A stretch of 64,000 bases of DNA, taken from Tritrichomonas musculus. Taxonomy: Eukaryota; Parabasalia; Tritrichomonadida; Tritrichomonadidae. Numbering within the stretch: the stretch's first letter is position 1; each line of letters begins with the position of its first letter. The translations under genes were made by a program, and so were the position numbers. Positions 43,450-54,170 of this stretch are shown in pieces. Under the pieces are notes generated by a model, which was not told where the DNA came from, did not search any database, and saw nothing but the letters and a program-made list of their open reading frames with translations. The stretch spans positions 4,836,001-4,900,000 of the forward strand of contig JAPFFF010000002.1 of NCBI GenBank assembly GCA_039105265.1. Direction: 5' to 3'.

Positions 43450-44030
43450 CCCCACCAACAATTCCACTTCCATGATTAATATTTTTAGTAAAGGTATTGT
43501 TGTTAATTATTATTTTGCATGGATTTCTTGCCCCTGTTGAAGATGAAATTAAAACACAAGAGCCTGATGAAGCTTCATTTTTAATAAATTTGGATTTAGA
43601 AATCGAAATATTGTTGTAATGGACCGAATTGAGCTCAAATACTGGAATTTTGTTATTTTGGTAAATATTTTCATCAAAATGAAATACTACGCTTGGATTG
43701 GTGCATGTTATATGAGACAAAAATATTGCTGATTTAATGTCATGCTTATCATCTTTCTGGAATCCTTGAATTTATGAGTCTCTGAGGGTAAAGCCAGTAA
43801 CTGATCCCTTGAATAATGTTGACTGAATCTTTCCTTCGAATTGTATTTTTATTAATTCAATATCGGTCGAATCAAATGAAAATATAGCAATTTCGTTGTT
43901 AGTAGGCTGAAGATTGATAAGTGTTAAGTTATAAATCGTTATCTTGCCAGATTTAAGCACAAATGGTGATGAATCAAAGTCTTCATCAAACTCAATCCTT
44001 TGATCCCCCAAATTTGAAATTAGAATTTGA
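43450..44030 (-). pseudogene. Beta-helix (pectin-lyase-like) surface protein fragment
   Basis: The minus strand reads IEFDEDFDSSPFVLKSGKITIYNLTLINL, then QSTLFKGSVTGFTLRDS, an in-frame TAA near 43770, and on in the same frame through SHITCTNPSVVFHF to KIIINNNTFTKNINHGSGIVGG. Repeating short strands with Asn ladders (INNNTFTKN) are typical of right-handed beta-helix proteins, which trichomonads use in large Pmp/adhesin-like surface families. The fragment is cut at 43450 by the ankyrin duplication and loses frame upstream near 44015. No signal peptide or anchor remains. Confidence 0.6.
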
Positions 44031-44463
44031 TATTATAGCATTTGATATTTTGTTTGATTGAATCTTTCATTAGAATTATAAAATTGATGAGTTTGAAAAT
44101 TGTATTTTTCAATTATAACTTATCTTGATGTATCAGGTAGTGTCTCATGATTGGATTTCAAGATTTTAAATGAGAAAGCAGTTATAAATAGCGCAAAAAA
44201 CATCAAAAATGATTATAATAGAATGAAGAGAAATATGAAAACACTTCACTTTTGAAAATAAAAAAAAAAATATTTCATAAACCCTTAATTAAAAGGACCA
44301 AATTTAATAATGCTATAAACTTTTCAAAAAGTTTATAGCATTGAAATTTCTTTTGAAAAGAAATTTTTGAGATCTATTAGGTATAATATTTCATTTGTTT
44401 TCTTCATGGAAGTTGATTTATGTAAGTTTTGAAAAGAAATCAAATTTGAAAATAATAAAGGGC

Positions 44464-44490
44464 CACTTTTTGAGCGAAGCTCAAAAAGTG
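44464..44490. repeat. Perfect 12-bp hairpin with GAA loop, copy 1
   Basis: CACTTTTTGAGC, GAA loop, GCTCAAAAAGTG: a perfect stem. A similar copy lies 120 bp further on. Confidence 0.75.
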
Positions 44491-44583
44491 TCCAAGCATA
44501 AGATTCATTTCGGTTATGTAATAACTTGGTTATAGCTGGTTTTGATATTTGAATATCTGATTTGAGGAAATTGCAAGAAACGC

Positions 44584-44610
44584 CACTTTTAGAGCGAAGC
44601 TCAAAAAGTG
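44584..44610. repeat. 12-bp hairpin with GAA loop, copy 2
   Basis: CACTTTTAGAGC, GAA, GCTCAAAAAGTG: the same stem as copy 1 with one mismatch. Surrounding sequence is not conserved apart from a few bases (GCCACTTTT and GTCTAAGC/GTCCAAGC). Confidence 0.7.
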
Positions 44611-45446
44611 TCTAAGCTTTAGATAATAATGGCGTAATAATATATTTTTCTTTCAAGAACATTGTTTTATTTTAAGCAAGTATTCTATAAAAACAAACGA
44701 TTAAAATAAATAGAAAAATAATTGAGGGTCAATTTGGTTTCTCTTGTCATAAACATTTTGCATCAAAAAGTTATTTTATTTTTTATCTTTAAGAAAAAGT
44801 TATGTTTTATTTTTTGCTCCAAGAAAAAGTTCATGATTATTTTTCACTCTATCAAATTGTTGAAACTTTTTGACCGAAAAAAAATCAAAATAAACAAAAA
44901 AAATTAAATATACTATATGAAAAAAAAAAAAAAAAAAAAAAAAAAATTAAGGGGGAAGTTTCTGAGATCTCATAGAATATAAAAATTAGCCTTATAAATT
45001 CATAAAAATGATCGTTTTTCATTCAATTTTAAAATCGAAATAACGTAATGGTTTATGATGTTAATAAATCAATATCATAGCAAATGTAAATTAAAACGAT
45101 TTGTTAAAAAAAGTATGGGAACCAAATTGTGAATTAAATATTTAAAATGAAAAAATTACCCTATTTCACTAAAATTATCATCAATTAGGCTTAATGTTGC
45201 GATTTTGCCCAGCTTGGTAAAAAAAAATTGCCCAAATTGCCCATCCGAAAAAAAAAATGCCCATACAAAAATGTAACCATAATTTTCAAATAATTTTACT
45301 GATAATGTAACCATAATATTTTAAAATTGAATTATAAAAATTTCCTTTTCATACATCATATAAATGTGATTCAAGTGGTATTTTGAATTGGTTATTTAGA
45401 TGGTATTCGATCAAATCTTTATTTTTCATATATTAGAGCCTATTAC

Positions 45447-46359
45447 ATATACTATATACTATATACTATATACTATATACTATATACTATATACTATATA
45501 CTATATACTATATACTATATACTATATACTATATACTATATACTATATACTATATACTATATACTATATACTATATACTATATACTATATACTATATACT
45601 ATATACTATATACTATATACTATATACTATATACTATATACTATATACTATATACTATATACTATATACTATATACTATATACTATATACTATATACTAT
45701 ATACTATATACTATATACTATATACTATATACTATATACTATATACTATATACTATATACTATATACTATATACTATATACTATATACTATATACTATAT
45801 ACTATATACTATATACTATATACTATATACTATATACTATATACTATATACTATATACTATATACTATATACTATATACTATATACTATATACTATATAC
45901 TATATACTATATACTATATACTATATACTATATACTATATACTATATACTATATACTATATACTATATACTATATACTATATACTATATACTATATACTA
46001 TATACTATATACTATATACTATATACTATATACTATATACTATATACTATATACTATATACTATATACTATATACTATATACTATATACTATATACTATA
46101 TACTATATACTATATACTATATACTATATACTATATACTATATACTATATACTATATACTATATACTATATACTATATACTATATACTATATACTATATA
46201 CTATATACTATATACTATATACTATATACTATATACTATATACTATATACTATATACTATATACTATATACTATATACTATATACTATATACTATATACT
46301 ATATACTATATACTATATACTATATACTATATACTATATACTATATACTATATACTATA
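45447..46359. repeat. Heptamer microsatellite (TATATAC)n, about 130 copies
   Basis: About 0.91 kb of uninterrupted 7-bp repeats with no variant visible by eye. The plus strand stays open as a Tyr/Ile/Leu/Thr repeat only because the heptamer contains no stop in that direction; it is not a gene. The array lies between the left end of the hAT-like element and the 3' end of its transposase. Confidence 0.93.
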
Positions 46360-46431
46360 AAATAATTTATAAAAATTTATTTATAGTGATATTAAAAAAA
46401 AAAAAAATTACTTATCCAATGAATTTGTTTA

Positions 46432-48387
46432 TTAACCTAAAAATTTTTTAGTTTGACATCTCATGTATATTAGCCTGGATTCGATCAAATCTTTCAAAGC
46501 TCTATTTCTATGTTTCAATATCACCAGCCTTTGTAATGATATTGCCCTTTCTGCTGATGCTTCTGAACAAGGGGTTGGCTCTAAGCGCATAGCAATATCG
46601 GCAAATGGTGCAACTTCTTCATTTTCTGCAATAATTTTCCAATTCCAGGAATCTCCTCTTAAAGTTTCACGAAATTGTGGAATCTCGTTTGTCAATGTTC
46701 TAAGCAAATATGAATCTAATAACTGCAAAATGTGATGTTTTTCTTCTCGTTTTTTATGCAATGTATCACAAATTTCTTCCATTGCTTTGCATGCACGTTC
46801 AAAGTATGAGTTTACTTCTGCTTCTGTCACTGTTATTGTTTCTTCAACTTCATCTGTTTCTTTTTGATAGAATTCATCATATGTTTTTTCTTTAATGAAA
46901 TCATGTTGAGATTCGTCTGTATCAGATGTATTTCGCTCATAATGAAACTGAAAGTCACTTAATAATCCCTTCCGTCTTTCCTTTCCATTTTTCCTTTCAC
47001 TTATGTCTTTAATTCCTTCAGGAGTTAATATGTAGCTTAAAAGCCATATGCCACCTTCTTTTGAACTTATTGTATAGCTTTTCAAACTATTTCTGACTCC
47101 TCTATAGAATGGTTTATTTGTTTCAAGTGCTTTTTGTTCGCCTTCATACAATGCATCAATTGCAGATTCGATAATTGGATATGCTCTGGATAATTGTAAA
47201 TTCGGATCTTCGAAAATTAAGGTCAGTTTCTTCATCACCATTAACATGTTTTCTAAGTCAAGAATTTCAGGAGTTATCAGATTTCTCTGATTAATTGATC
47301 TAAGGAATTGATTTATTTCGTTCTTGTTCTTTTTAAGATAACGCAAAATGTCTAAATCGTATATCCACCGAGTGTCCACAAATGTGGGGCACGTGTTAAA
47401 TTCTGAATGTGATGAATTCAATGTTTTTGCAATTGTTCTCATTTGTGTTAACAAGTCTTTGAACTTTTCGATATGCTTCACTGCAAACTTATAAGCATTA
47501 TTTATCCGGTGGCATAGACATGGTATGATAATCAGATCCTTGATCATTTTGCTTGAATTTTTTGACTCCTTCAATTCACGAAGTGCTTTAAGCTGTGCTT
47601 TGTTACCGTCGACAACAATAGTGGATATATTTACATCAAAAATTCCAATGTAGTTAATTCCAATGGGAATTGTAGCAGCGTAATCTTCAGCTTTACCACC
47701 TTTCATTTCATGAGTATAGACAACATATTCTCCTAATTTATCCTTTGTATTATGAAGTACATAATCTAAATATGCTGTTTTTAGAGTGGAACCTTCGTCA
47801 AGAGAAAGTGATGCATAGCGAATACCATTTTTATAATGGCGCGTGCTGAATTGTTTCAGTCTTCTTTCATTAATATCATCAGCTATTTTAATGAAATGTT
47901 TTCGAAAGGTATCGCGTTTTGGTTGTGGAAACTGAGATTTAAACAGATTTAAAGGATCTTTTGATGACTTTTGTAAAGACATGCCATATTCAGCACACTT
48001 TGTTATGAAATTGTACATTGTATCAGAGCATCCTGATTCTAATGAAAGGTTTAAACGTCCAACTAGAATGCAGAGCTCGTCTAATAAAGATGAAGCTGTA
48101 ACATCATTAGAAATTGGCCCTTCAGTAGCAGCCTGACTGAAATCTCTTATATCTTTCTGCCTGTCATCTATGTCATCATCTATCACCATTTGGCATTGAT
48201 GCAATTTACCGCTGTTTGTAGCTTTAACATGTCTATCGATTCTTTGCTCATAGTTACATTTTAATCTATTTCCATCTGCATCAACGCTTTTCACTTGACA
48301 ATAAACTGTGTCTCGTGAGTCGGACAGTTGTTTTTTCTGTCTTTTGTAAGGCCTTGTATCTGGTGGAAAGTAGCAAACCTTTGTCAT
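46432..48387 (-). CDS. hAT-superfamily transposase
   Basis: The 651-residue frame is intact. The N-terminus has a possible BED-like finger (C-x-V near VYCQVKSVDADG, then CNYEQRIDRHVKA...HQC). The RNase-H-like core shows SLSLDEGSTLKTAYLDY (first Asp, about residue 197), STIVVDGNKAQLKAL (second Asp), IPCLCHRINNAYK (the C-x-H of hAT cores) and DTRWIYDLDILRYL. The C-terminal hAT dimerisation region is clear: WNWKIIAENEEVAPFADIAM, LEPTPCSEASAERAIS with the catalytic Glu region, then LKHRNRALKDLIESRL. The ATG at 48387 has an initiator-like TCACTTTAT with its A 15 nt upstream and a perfect 16-bp hairpin just before that. Stop TAA is followed by TAAA. Everything needed looks present, so this copy may be functional. 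Confidence 0.9.
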   Translation of the reverse strand: MTKVCYFPPDTRPYKRQKKQLSDSRDTVYCQVKSVDADGNRLKCNYEQRIDRHVKATNSGKLHQCQMVIDDDIDDRQKDIRDFSQAATEGPISNDVTASSLLDELCILVGRLNLSLESGCSDTMYNFITKCAEYGMSLQKSSKDPLNLFKSQFPQPKRDTFRKHFIKIADDINERRLKQFSTRHYKNGIRYASLSLDEGSTLKTAYLDYVLHNTKDKLGEYVVYTHEMKGGKAEDYAATIPIGINYIGIFDVNISTIVVDGNKAQLKALRELKESKNSSKMIKDLIIIPCLCHRINNAYKFAVKHIEKFKDLLTQMRTIAKTLNSSHSEFNTCPTFVDTRWIYDLDILRYLKKNKNEINQFLRSINQRNLITPEILDLENMLMVMKKLTLIFEDPNLQLSRAYPIIESAIDALYEGEQKALETNKPFYRGVRNSLKSYTISSKEGGIWLLSYILTPEGIKDISERKNGKERRKGLLSDFQFHYERNTSDTDESQHDFIKEKTYDEFYQKETDEVEETITVTEAEVNSYFERACKAMEEICDTLHKKREEKHHILQLLDSYLLRTLTNEIPQFRETLRGDSWNWKIIAENEEVAPFADIAMRLEPTPCSEASAERAISLQRLVILKHRNRALKDLIESRLIYMRCQTKKFLG

Positions 48388-48397
48388 GACAATTTAT

Positions 48398-48404
48398 AAA
48401 GTGA
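48398..48404 (-). promoter_or_regulatory. Initiator-like box of the hAT transposase gene
   Basis: TCACTTT on the minus strand, A at 48402, 15 nt before the ATG. Confidence 0.5.
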
Positions 48405-48418
48405 AGTGTTGAAGTGAT

Positions 48419-48457
48419 AAAGAAATAAGACGTTGTTTGATAACGTCTTATTTCTTT
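48419..48457. promoter_or_regulatory. Perfect 16-bp hairpin upstream of the hAT transposase
   Basis: AAAGAAATAAGACGTT and its exact reverse complement surround a 7-nt loop, 15 bp upstream of the initiator box. It could be an operator-like binding site for the transposase or a host factor; this role is inference. Confidence 0.5.
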
Positions 48458-48555
48458 AAAAGACGTTAAAGTTGATTTAAACTCTTTCCGGATAATCATA
48501 TTTCGAGGCTTTCTTTCAATAACTTTTTATTATCGTAACAAAAAAAAGTTAGTGC

Positions 48556-48690
48556 ATGACCTTCAGGCACGTTTTTTGTATGACCTTCCTTCAGGCACGT
48601 TTTTTGTATGACCTTCCTTCAGGCACGTTTTTTGTATGACCTTCCTTCAGGCACGTTTTTTGTATGACCTTCCTTCAGGCACGTTTTTTG
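48556..48690. repeat. 28-bp tandem repeat, five copies
   Basis: The unit is ATGACCTTCCTTCAGGCACG plus a T run and G. The first copy lacks 4 bp (one CCTT). Copies are otherwise identical. Confidence 0.9.
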
Positions 48691-48840
48691 AACCATCAGG
48701 CTTCACTTTGCTCCTAGCAGAGGGACTCCGACTTAGCACTCTCATTGGCTACCTAATGCTTCGGCGCTTCGGCTTGCCTCGGTGTCGTTGGCGCCATTGT
48801 CCCAATCCGGTGGCAAAAGAACATCCTTTTGGTTATTGAT
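48691..48840. other. GC-richer island inside the hAT-like element
   Basis: About 150 bp with GC content far above the window, rich in CTTCGG and GCGCC motifs (CTTCGGCGCTTCGGCTTGCC). A 67-codon plus frame at 48636-48839 spans it and part of the tandem repeat (LLLAEGLRLSTLIGYLMLRR). It has no known motif and may or may not be a gene. The composition suggests a different origin from the rest of the element. Confidence 0.5.
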
Positions 48841-48895
48841 AAGATTTGTTTCGTTGATTTTGTTGTTGAGTAAAAAAAAAAATGATGGAATCGAT

Positions 48896-50206
48896 GAACT
48901 GTTGATTGAGTTCTTCAATTGCAGTTAAGATTAATCTTCAATCTCTTTTTCCTTGGTCCTAACTGTTGATTGAAGTTAAGTAATCTTGCAATTGAGTGAT
49001 TCAATTGTTGAATTCAATTCTTCGATCAATGAATTGAGTGCTTCAATCTCTCTTTCCTTGGTCCTAACTGTTGATTGTAACTCGCTGATCTTGCCGTTGA
49101 AGGTTTCGATTTCTCAGTCATTGTCTTCAACAGTGGATTATAATTATACAACTTGTTCATTGAGTCCTTCAATCGTTGATCGTAATTCGTTGATCTTTCT
49201 GTCGATTACTTCGATTTTTCTGTTCTTGGCATCGACTGTTGATTGAAGTTAAGTAATCTTGCAATTGAGTGATTCAATTGTTGAATTCAATTCTTCGATC
49301 AATGAATCGAGTGCTTCAATCTCTCTTTCCTTGGTCCTAACTGTTGATTGAAGTTAAGTAATCTTGCAATTGAGTGATTCAATTGTTGAATTCAATTCTT
49401 CGATCAATGAATTGAGTGCTTCAATCTCTCTTTCCTTGGTCCTAACTGTTGATTGTAACTCGCTGATCTTGCCGTTGAAGGTTTCGATTTCTCAGTCATT
49501 GTCTTCAACAGTGGATTATAATTATACAACTTGTTCATTGAGTCCTTCAATCGTTGATCGTAATTCGTTGATCTTTCTGTCGATTACTTCGATTTTTCTG
49601 TTCTTGGCATCGACTGTTGATTGAAGTTAAGTAATTTTGCAATTGAGTGATTCAATTGTTGAATTCAATTCTTCGATCAATGAATCGAGTGCTTCAATCT
49701 CTCTTTCCTTGGTCCTAACTGTTGATTGAAGTTAAGTAATCTTGCAATTGAGTGATTCAATTGTTGAATTCAATTCTTCGATCAATGAATTGAGTGCTTC
49801 AATCTCTCTTTCCTTGGTCCTAACTGTTGATTGTAACTCGCTGATCTTGCCGTTGAAGGTTTCGATTTCTCAGTCATTGTCTTCAACAGTGGATTATAAT
49901 TATACAACTTGTTCATTGAGTCCTTCAATCGTTGATCGTAATTCGTTGATCTTTCTGTCGATTACTTCGATTTTTCTGTTCTTGGCATCGACTGTTGATT
50001 GAAGTTAAGTAATCTTGCAATTGAGTGATTCAATTGTTGAATTCAATTCTTCGATCAATGAATCGAGTGCTTCAATCTCTCTTTCCTTGGTCCTAACTGT
50101 TGATTGAAGTTAAGTAATCTTGCAATTGAGTGATTCAATTGTTGAATTCAATTCTTCGATCAATGAATTGAGTGCTTCAATCTCTCTGTTCTTGGCTTCA
50201 ACAATG
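48896..50206 (-). pseudogene. Dead coiled-coil repeat array, 378-bp higher-order unit
   Basis: Three 378-bp units (48986-49363, 49364-49741, 49742-50119) plus partial flanking units are almost identical. Read on the minus strand, each unit is 126 codons, exactly 18 heptads, made of blocks of 35, 35, 21 and 35 codons. Each block begins STV and continues as a coiled coil (REIEALNSLIEELNSTIESL, RKINELRSTIEGLNEQV). The same in-frame stops recur at the same places in every unit (after NCKIT, after NEQVV, and in EDND-stop-EIE). The array was therefore amplified after the frame was already interrupted. The 86-codon plus frames in each unit are shadows. The original gene would have encoded a long coiled-coil protein. 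Confidence 0.7.
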
Positions 50207-51273
50207 GGTTGTGTTTCCACATTTATTTAATAAAAAATGATGTGAAAAAACATATTACATCAAAAGATATTATTATATATTCAAAAATTTTTGACGTTAA
50301 ATCTAAGCTTGGCGGGCTTTTTAACGTCAATTTATTGTTAAATCTAAAAGTTTTTTTACACTTTATTATATTTTTGGCTTTAAATATTATATTCACAAAA
50401 ATATTAACTATTTATAAGATTTGATTTAAAATATATTATGTATTTAAAAAAAAACAATTTAGATTTAATCAAATATAGTTAAATTATAAAGTTCTACATT
50501 TGTTCTATCATGGTTGACATGCATCTTTTATTAAAAAAAAATAATTTTATATAATATTCTTCTTTATAAAACAAGAAACTGCTTCGTGTTTATAAATCAA
50601 TACAAAAATATAAGTAAAACAGTATTTTAATTAGTTGATATAAAATTAATTTAATTCGATTATAATTGAACTCAGGAGTTAGCAATAGCCTTCCTAAATT
50701 AGCAGTATATGACCAAAAAATGCTTTTCTAAGCATTTTTACTGTAGTCTAGGAGCTGATTATTATTGAATCTTGAATCGATTAATATTTTAATTCAAGTA
50801 TTTGCAATAAACAGCTCCTAAATTACAGCAAAAAGACTCAGAAAAGCATTTCTGGGCTTATTTACAGTAATTTAAAATTTTAATGCATATTTTATTATAT
50901 TATGAAAAAAACTTGGGCAGAGAGGTTAATGTTTTAACCATTATTTGACCTTAAGAAGCTGGGCAGTGCTGCCCAACTTATAAACCATTGAAAATCTCTC
51001 AAATTTTGAATGAAGGGCATGGGCGCCCATGACCAAAAAATTCAAAGGTTTATTGCCCAATATAAACAATTCAATTTTTGAATACAAAATATAAAAATGT
51101 ATTTTTTTTTTTTTTTTTTTTTCCTCAATTTCAAATTTTATGTAAAACATAAAAACTAATATTGATTTTTTATGAAAAATTTTTTAAATATTTCATATTA
51201 ACAATATATTGCCCAAGTAGGCAGGGCAGTTTTTTTTGATGCCAAGCAAAATGGGGCAGTGGGCAACATCATT
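50207..51273. other. Right part of the hAT-like element, no gene
   Basis: AT-rich; contains the inverted repeat at about 50700-50880 and, from about 50915 to the right end, several GGGCA/TGCCC motifs likely to be subterminal transposase sites. Confidence 0.5.
50700..50880. repeat. Small inverted-repeat unit inside the hAT-like element
   Basis: The left arm (AAATGCTTTTCTAAGC, TTTTTACTGTAGTC, TAGGAGCTG) pairs imperfectly with the right arm (CAGCTCCTA, AATTACAGCAAAAA, GAAAAGCATTTC). Arms are about 55 bp. It is likely a MITE remnant; the ends are not exact. Confidence 0.5.
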
Positions 51274-54044
51274 AATTAGGCTTGTTAAGTCTCAATTTTC
51301 GATATCGATAATTGATCCATTTTTCTGATATCAATATCAAATCAAAAATTTTATCTCTGATATCAATAATGAATAAAAATAAAAGATCAATTATCAATAT
51401 TGAAATTTTTTTAACGTATTAAAATTTTGTAAACTTTTTTAACTGATTACTTCACATATCCGTTATAAAATTAAATAAAAGCAGATTCTTTTACATAATA
51501 AGTTAGAATATATTTATTTTATGCCATTAAAATACTATTTTTAATGGTTTTTTCTGGTATTAATTTCGATTAATCAAGATTCGATATCAAAAGCAAATTT
51601 TTTTTGTATCACATTTCATACTTGATTATCGAATTTATCAGTTAAAATCTCCAATCGATAGCATTTTATTATCGATTATCTGAGTTAAAAAAAGTGCCAA
51701 ACCTGATAATTGATATCAGAATAACAAGCCTATCATCAATTTGATATTTTAAAACAATTAAAGGTTTTATTAAAAAAATTCATTTCCATACTTTTTTTGT
51801 AAATTTAGCCTTTTATTAATTGACAAAGTATCAATACAAACGATTTCAAATTGAATGAGTTATTTTCACTTTTCGATTCCTTCATATTTAACTATGTGTA
51901 CGTTTAATAACTACTAATTTGATGGTCAAATTTTAAATTCTATGAGATCTCAGAAACGTCCCCCTTAAATATATAATATTTTAAAAAAACTAGACAATGC
52001 TGTCACGTTAAGATAAAACTAATATTATACAGCATTTCAATACTTTTTTTTTTATTTGAAAGTAAAACAACATTGCAAAATATTAGATTATTTACAAGAA
52101 CTATAAAAGCAAGGGTAATGCAATATTTCAAAAATTTCTACAATAATAAAAATATATAATCTAGACGATGCTGTCAAGTTATGATAATACGCATATAATG
52201 TGAAATAATCAAATGATTTTGCGGTCACGAAATTGTTTTATTAAAAAATAAATAAATCTAAATCAAAATATTAATATGATATTATCATTCAATAATATAT
52301 TATATTTGTCATTTTTGGGAAGATGATTAAAAATTTATTTTGTGTGCTTTTCTCGCGGAACAAGTGTCATCGTATAAATTTATCTATATATATTTATTAT
52401 TGACATGTAATGTTATCCTAAATATTAAAGTTATTAAATATTTCTTTTTAAAAATTCTTACAAAACTTGGTTTTAATTTATATTCAAAAAACACTAATAT
52501 TTTTAGACATAATCAATATTTGATTATAATATTTATAATATACATGTTACATTTGATATTATAAATATTTTCACTTCAAAAAATGCAATTTACTATTTTT
52601 TTCCTAATGAAAAATTAGTTTTTTCAAATTTTTTTGAAAGTATTTTTTAGCATGAATAACTTGATGGTTATTAAAGATATAATAATTTTAACATTCTATT
52701 TATTATTTTAATATAATGATATATAATATCTATTTTTTTTAATAATGATAATCATTTAGATATATCGAGGAAAATGGTTTTTTGTTTCACTTAGCATTTG
52801 AAAAGAAAAAAAAATTCATTTTCAACTAAAATTCTAAAAAAAAAAATAACTTTTCAGTAATTTTATTTTATCAATAAAGTATTAGCAGGATATCATTAAA
52901 CAATAATATGTTTTAATGAAATGAAAATGCGTTTTTAAAAAGCAAATTTCATATATAAAAACTGAAATGTGATATAAAAAGAATTATAGTGGTGAAGTGA
53001 ATATTAAAAAATCTTTTAAAAATCGATTTTTTTTTCCTTACTGAACAACATTTGTTAAAAAATATTTTATCCATTTTATAGTATATCCAAGCGATAATTT
53101 AAAAATTAGGAAATATTAAAAAAATGTTGATGTTATAAAATAATTTTTATATTAATATTATCAAAGTTTAAGTTCAATAAAATTGATAAAAACCTGTATA
53201 TAGATTTGTATTAATATGAAATGTGATTATATATAACTTTTATTAAAAAATATTGAATATTCATCGAGAAAACATAGTTTTGTCCTCAAAACGCAGTTTT
53301 TTCCACCAACTATATATTTTAATTTTTTGAAAAAGAAAAAAAAAAATTGATATGTTTATTTCATATAAAATTATCAATACATGATATAAAATTGAATTAA
53401 TATTCTTTGAAAAAAATTGAAGTCTAAGAAAATTGATAATGATTTTCTGAGTTGTTTGATAGTTGTAAAATATTTTTAATTGAAAAAAATTGTGAGAAAA
53501 AAAGAGATTTCTGGGGAGTATAAAAAATAAAGTACTCAAAAAATGAAATTAGCAATAAAAAGAAATCCAACGTCACGATTCCAGATTTTTTTATTTATTT
53601 CATAATAAGATTTCAAAATAAAACTAGTTGATCAGCCTTTTTTTCGAACTTGTGCCTATTGATCTAATGAATATTCCTTATCATATCTTCATTCATGGAA
53701 ATATTTAAGAGCAAGCAAACACGAAATATTATAACTTATTGTTTTTTATCAACATTGCTCCAATCAAGATTTTTTTTAATCATGATATTAGTTATAAAAC
53801 ACTCATTCTTTCATTCACTTTTTGAAAGATTTAAAATTGAATACTTTACCTTATTATGCTCTCTTAATATACAAATTTTCAATTTGCTTTAAATCAGTAA
53901 AAAAGTATGAATTAATTTAATGATAATGTGAACATTTAAAAAATATTAGAAAGTCAAAAATAAAAAAATTTAATATTATATTGAATATTATATTCACCAT
54001 AATATTAATCAATAACCTCTTTTAAGGCAAAAAATAGGTCAATA

Positions 54045-54170
54045 ATAATTGAATTCTTATTACTGTAAACCGCTAACTGCAGTAATAAGGGCGGTTTTTT
54101 CACCTATTTATGGTAAAATTGAATTGAATACCTTATTACTGTAAACCGCTAACCGCAGTAATATGAACTT
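54045..54170. repeat. Direct repeat with TTACTGTAAACCGCTAAC motif
   Basis: Two copies of about 30 bp (TTATTACTGTAAACCGCTAA, then CTGCAGTAAT or CCGCAGTAAT), each itself containing ATTACTG/CAGTAAT inverted ends. A related ATTACTG/CAGTAAT pair lies at about 54423-54450. Confidence 0.6.

Larger units (their letters stand above)
44031..44946. other. AT-rich stretch rich in short perfect hairpins
   Basis: No gene is supported. It contains a 13-bp stem hairpin at 44313-44340 (GCTATAAACTTTT and mirror), an adjacent palindrome (AAATTTCTTTTGAAAAGAAA), and the two GAA-loop hairpins listed separately. It ends in an A run of about 28 just before the TTAA site of the nested elements. Confidence 0.6.
45193..51273. 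mobile_element. Innermost 6.1 kb hAT-like transposon
   Basis: AATTAGGCTT occurs at 45183-45192 and 51274-51283 around this segment, a target duplication of 8-10 bp (two bases are ambiguous with the ends). The ends read AATGTTGC on the left and, inverted, AATGATGTTGC on the right. Clusters of GCCCA/TGGGC motifs lie within 100 bp of the left end and 350 bp of the right end, as in the subterminal binding sites of hAT transposases. Contents in order: heptamer array, hAT transposase (minus strand), 28-bp tandem repeats, a GC-richer island, a dead coiled-coil repeat array, a small inverted repeat. It inserted into the left end of the middle element. Confidence 0.75.
45187..51731. mobile_element. 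Middle element of the nest (about 454 bp, split)
   Basis: The left end AGGCTT (45187-45192) and the right end AACAAGCCT (to 51731) belong to an element with terminal repeat AGGCTTGTTA, flanked by ATCATCAATT at 45177-45186 and 51732-51741. Its body lies at 51284-51731 and contains several GATATCGAT/ATCGATATC-like short palindromes. A partial relative lies near 55455-55580. A 10-bp duplication would suit a Mutator-like family; no gene is present. Confidence 0.7.
44951..51964. mobile_element. Outer element of a three-layer nest, TTAA target site
   Basis: GGGGGAAGTTTCTGAGATCT at 44951 is mirrored at 51964 with one mismatch over 28 bp, and TTAA flanks both ends (44947-44950, 51965-51968). Arms remain loosely complementary further in (shared TCATTCAATTT and AAAAAAGTATGG). 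Without later insertions the element would be about 460 bp (44951-45186 plus 51742-51964), a piggyBac-type MITE by its TTAA site. It is interrupted by the element at 45187-51731. Confidence 0.75.

Noticed and set aside
45447-46359. Telomeric repeat tract
   Set aside because: The heptamer is pure A/T with one C, lacks a G-rich strand, and lies inside a transposon with genes on both sides.
45400-46365. 321-residue Tyr/Ile/Leu/Thr repeat frame
   Set aside because: It is the heptamer microsatellite read through without a stop; no start context or non-repeat content.
48986-50002. Three identical 86-codon plus-strand frames
   Set aside because: They are shadows of the minus-strand coiled-coil repeat, whose heptad pattern is far more regular.
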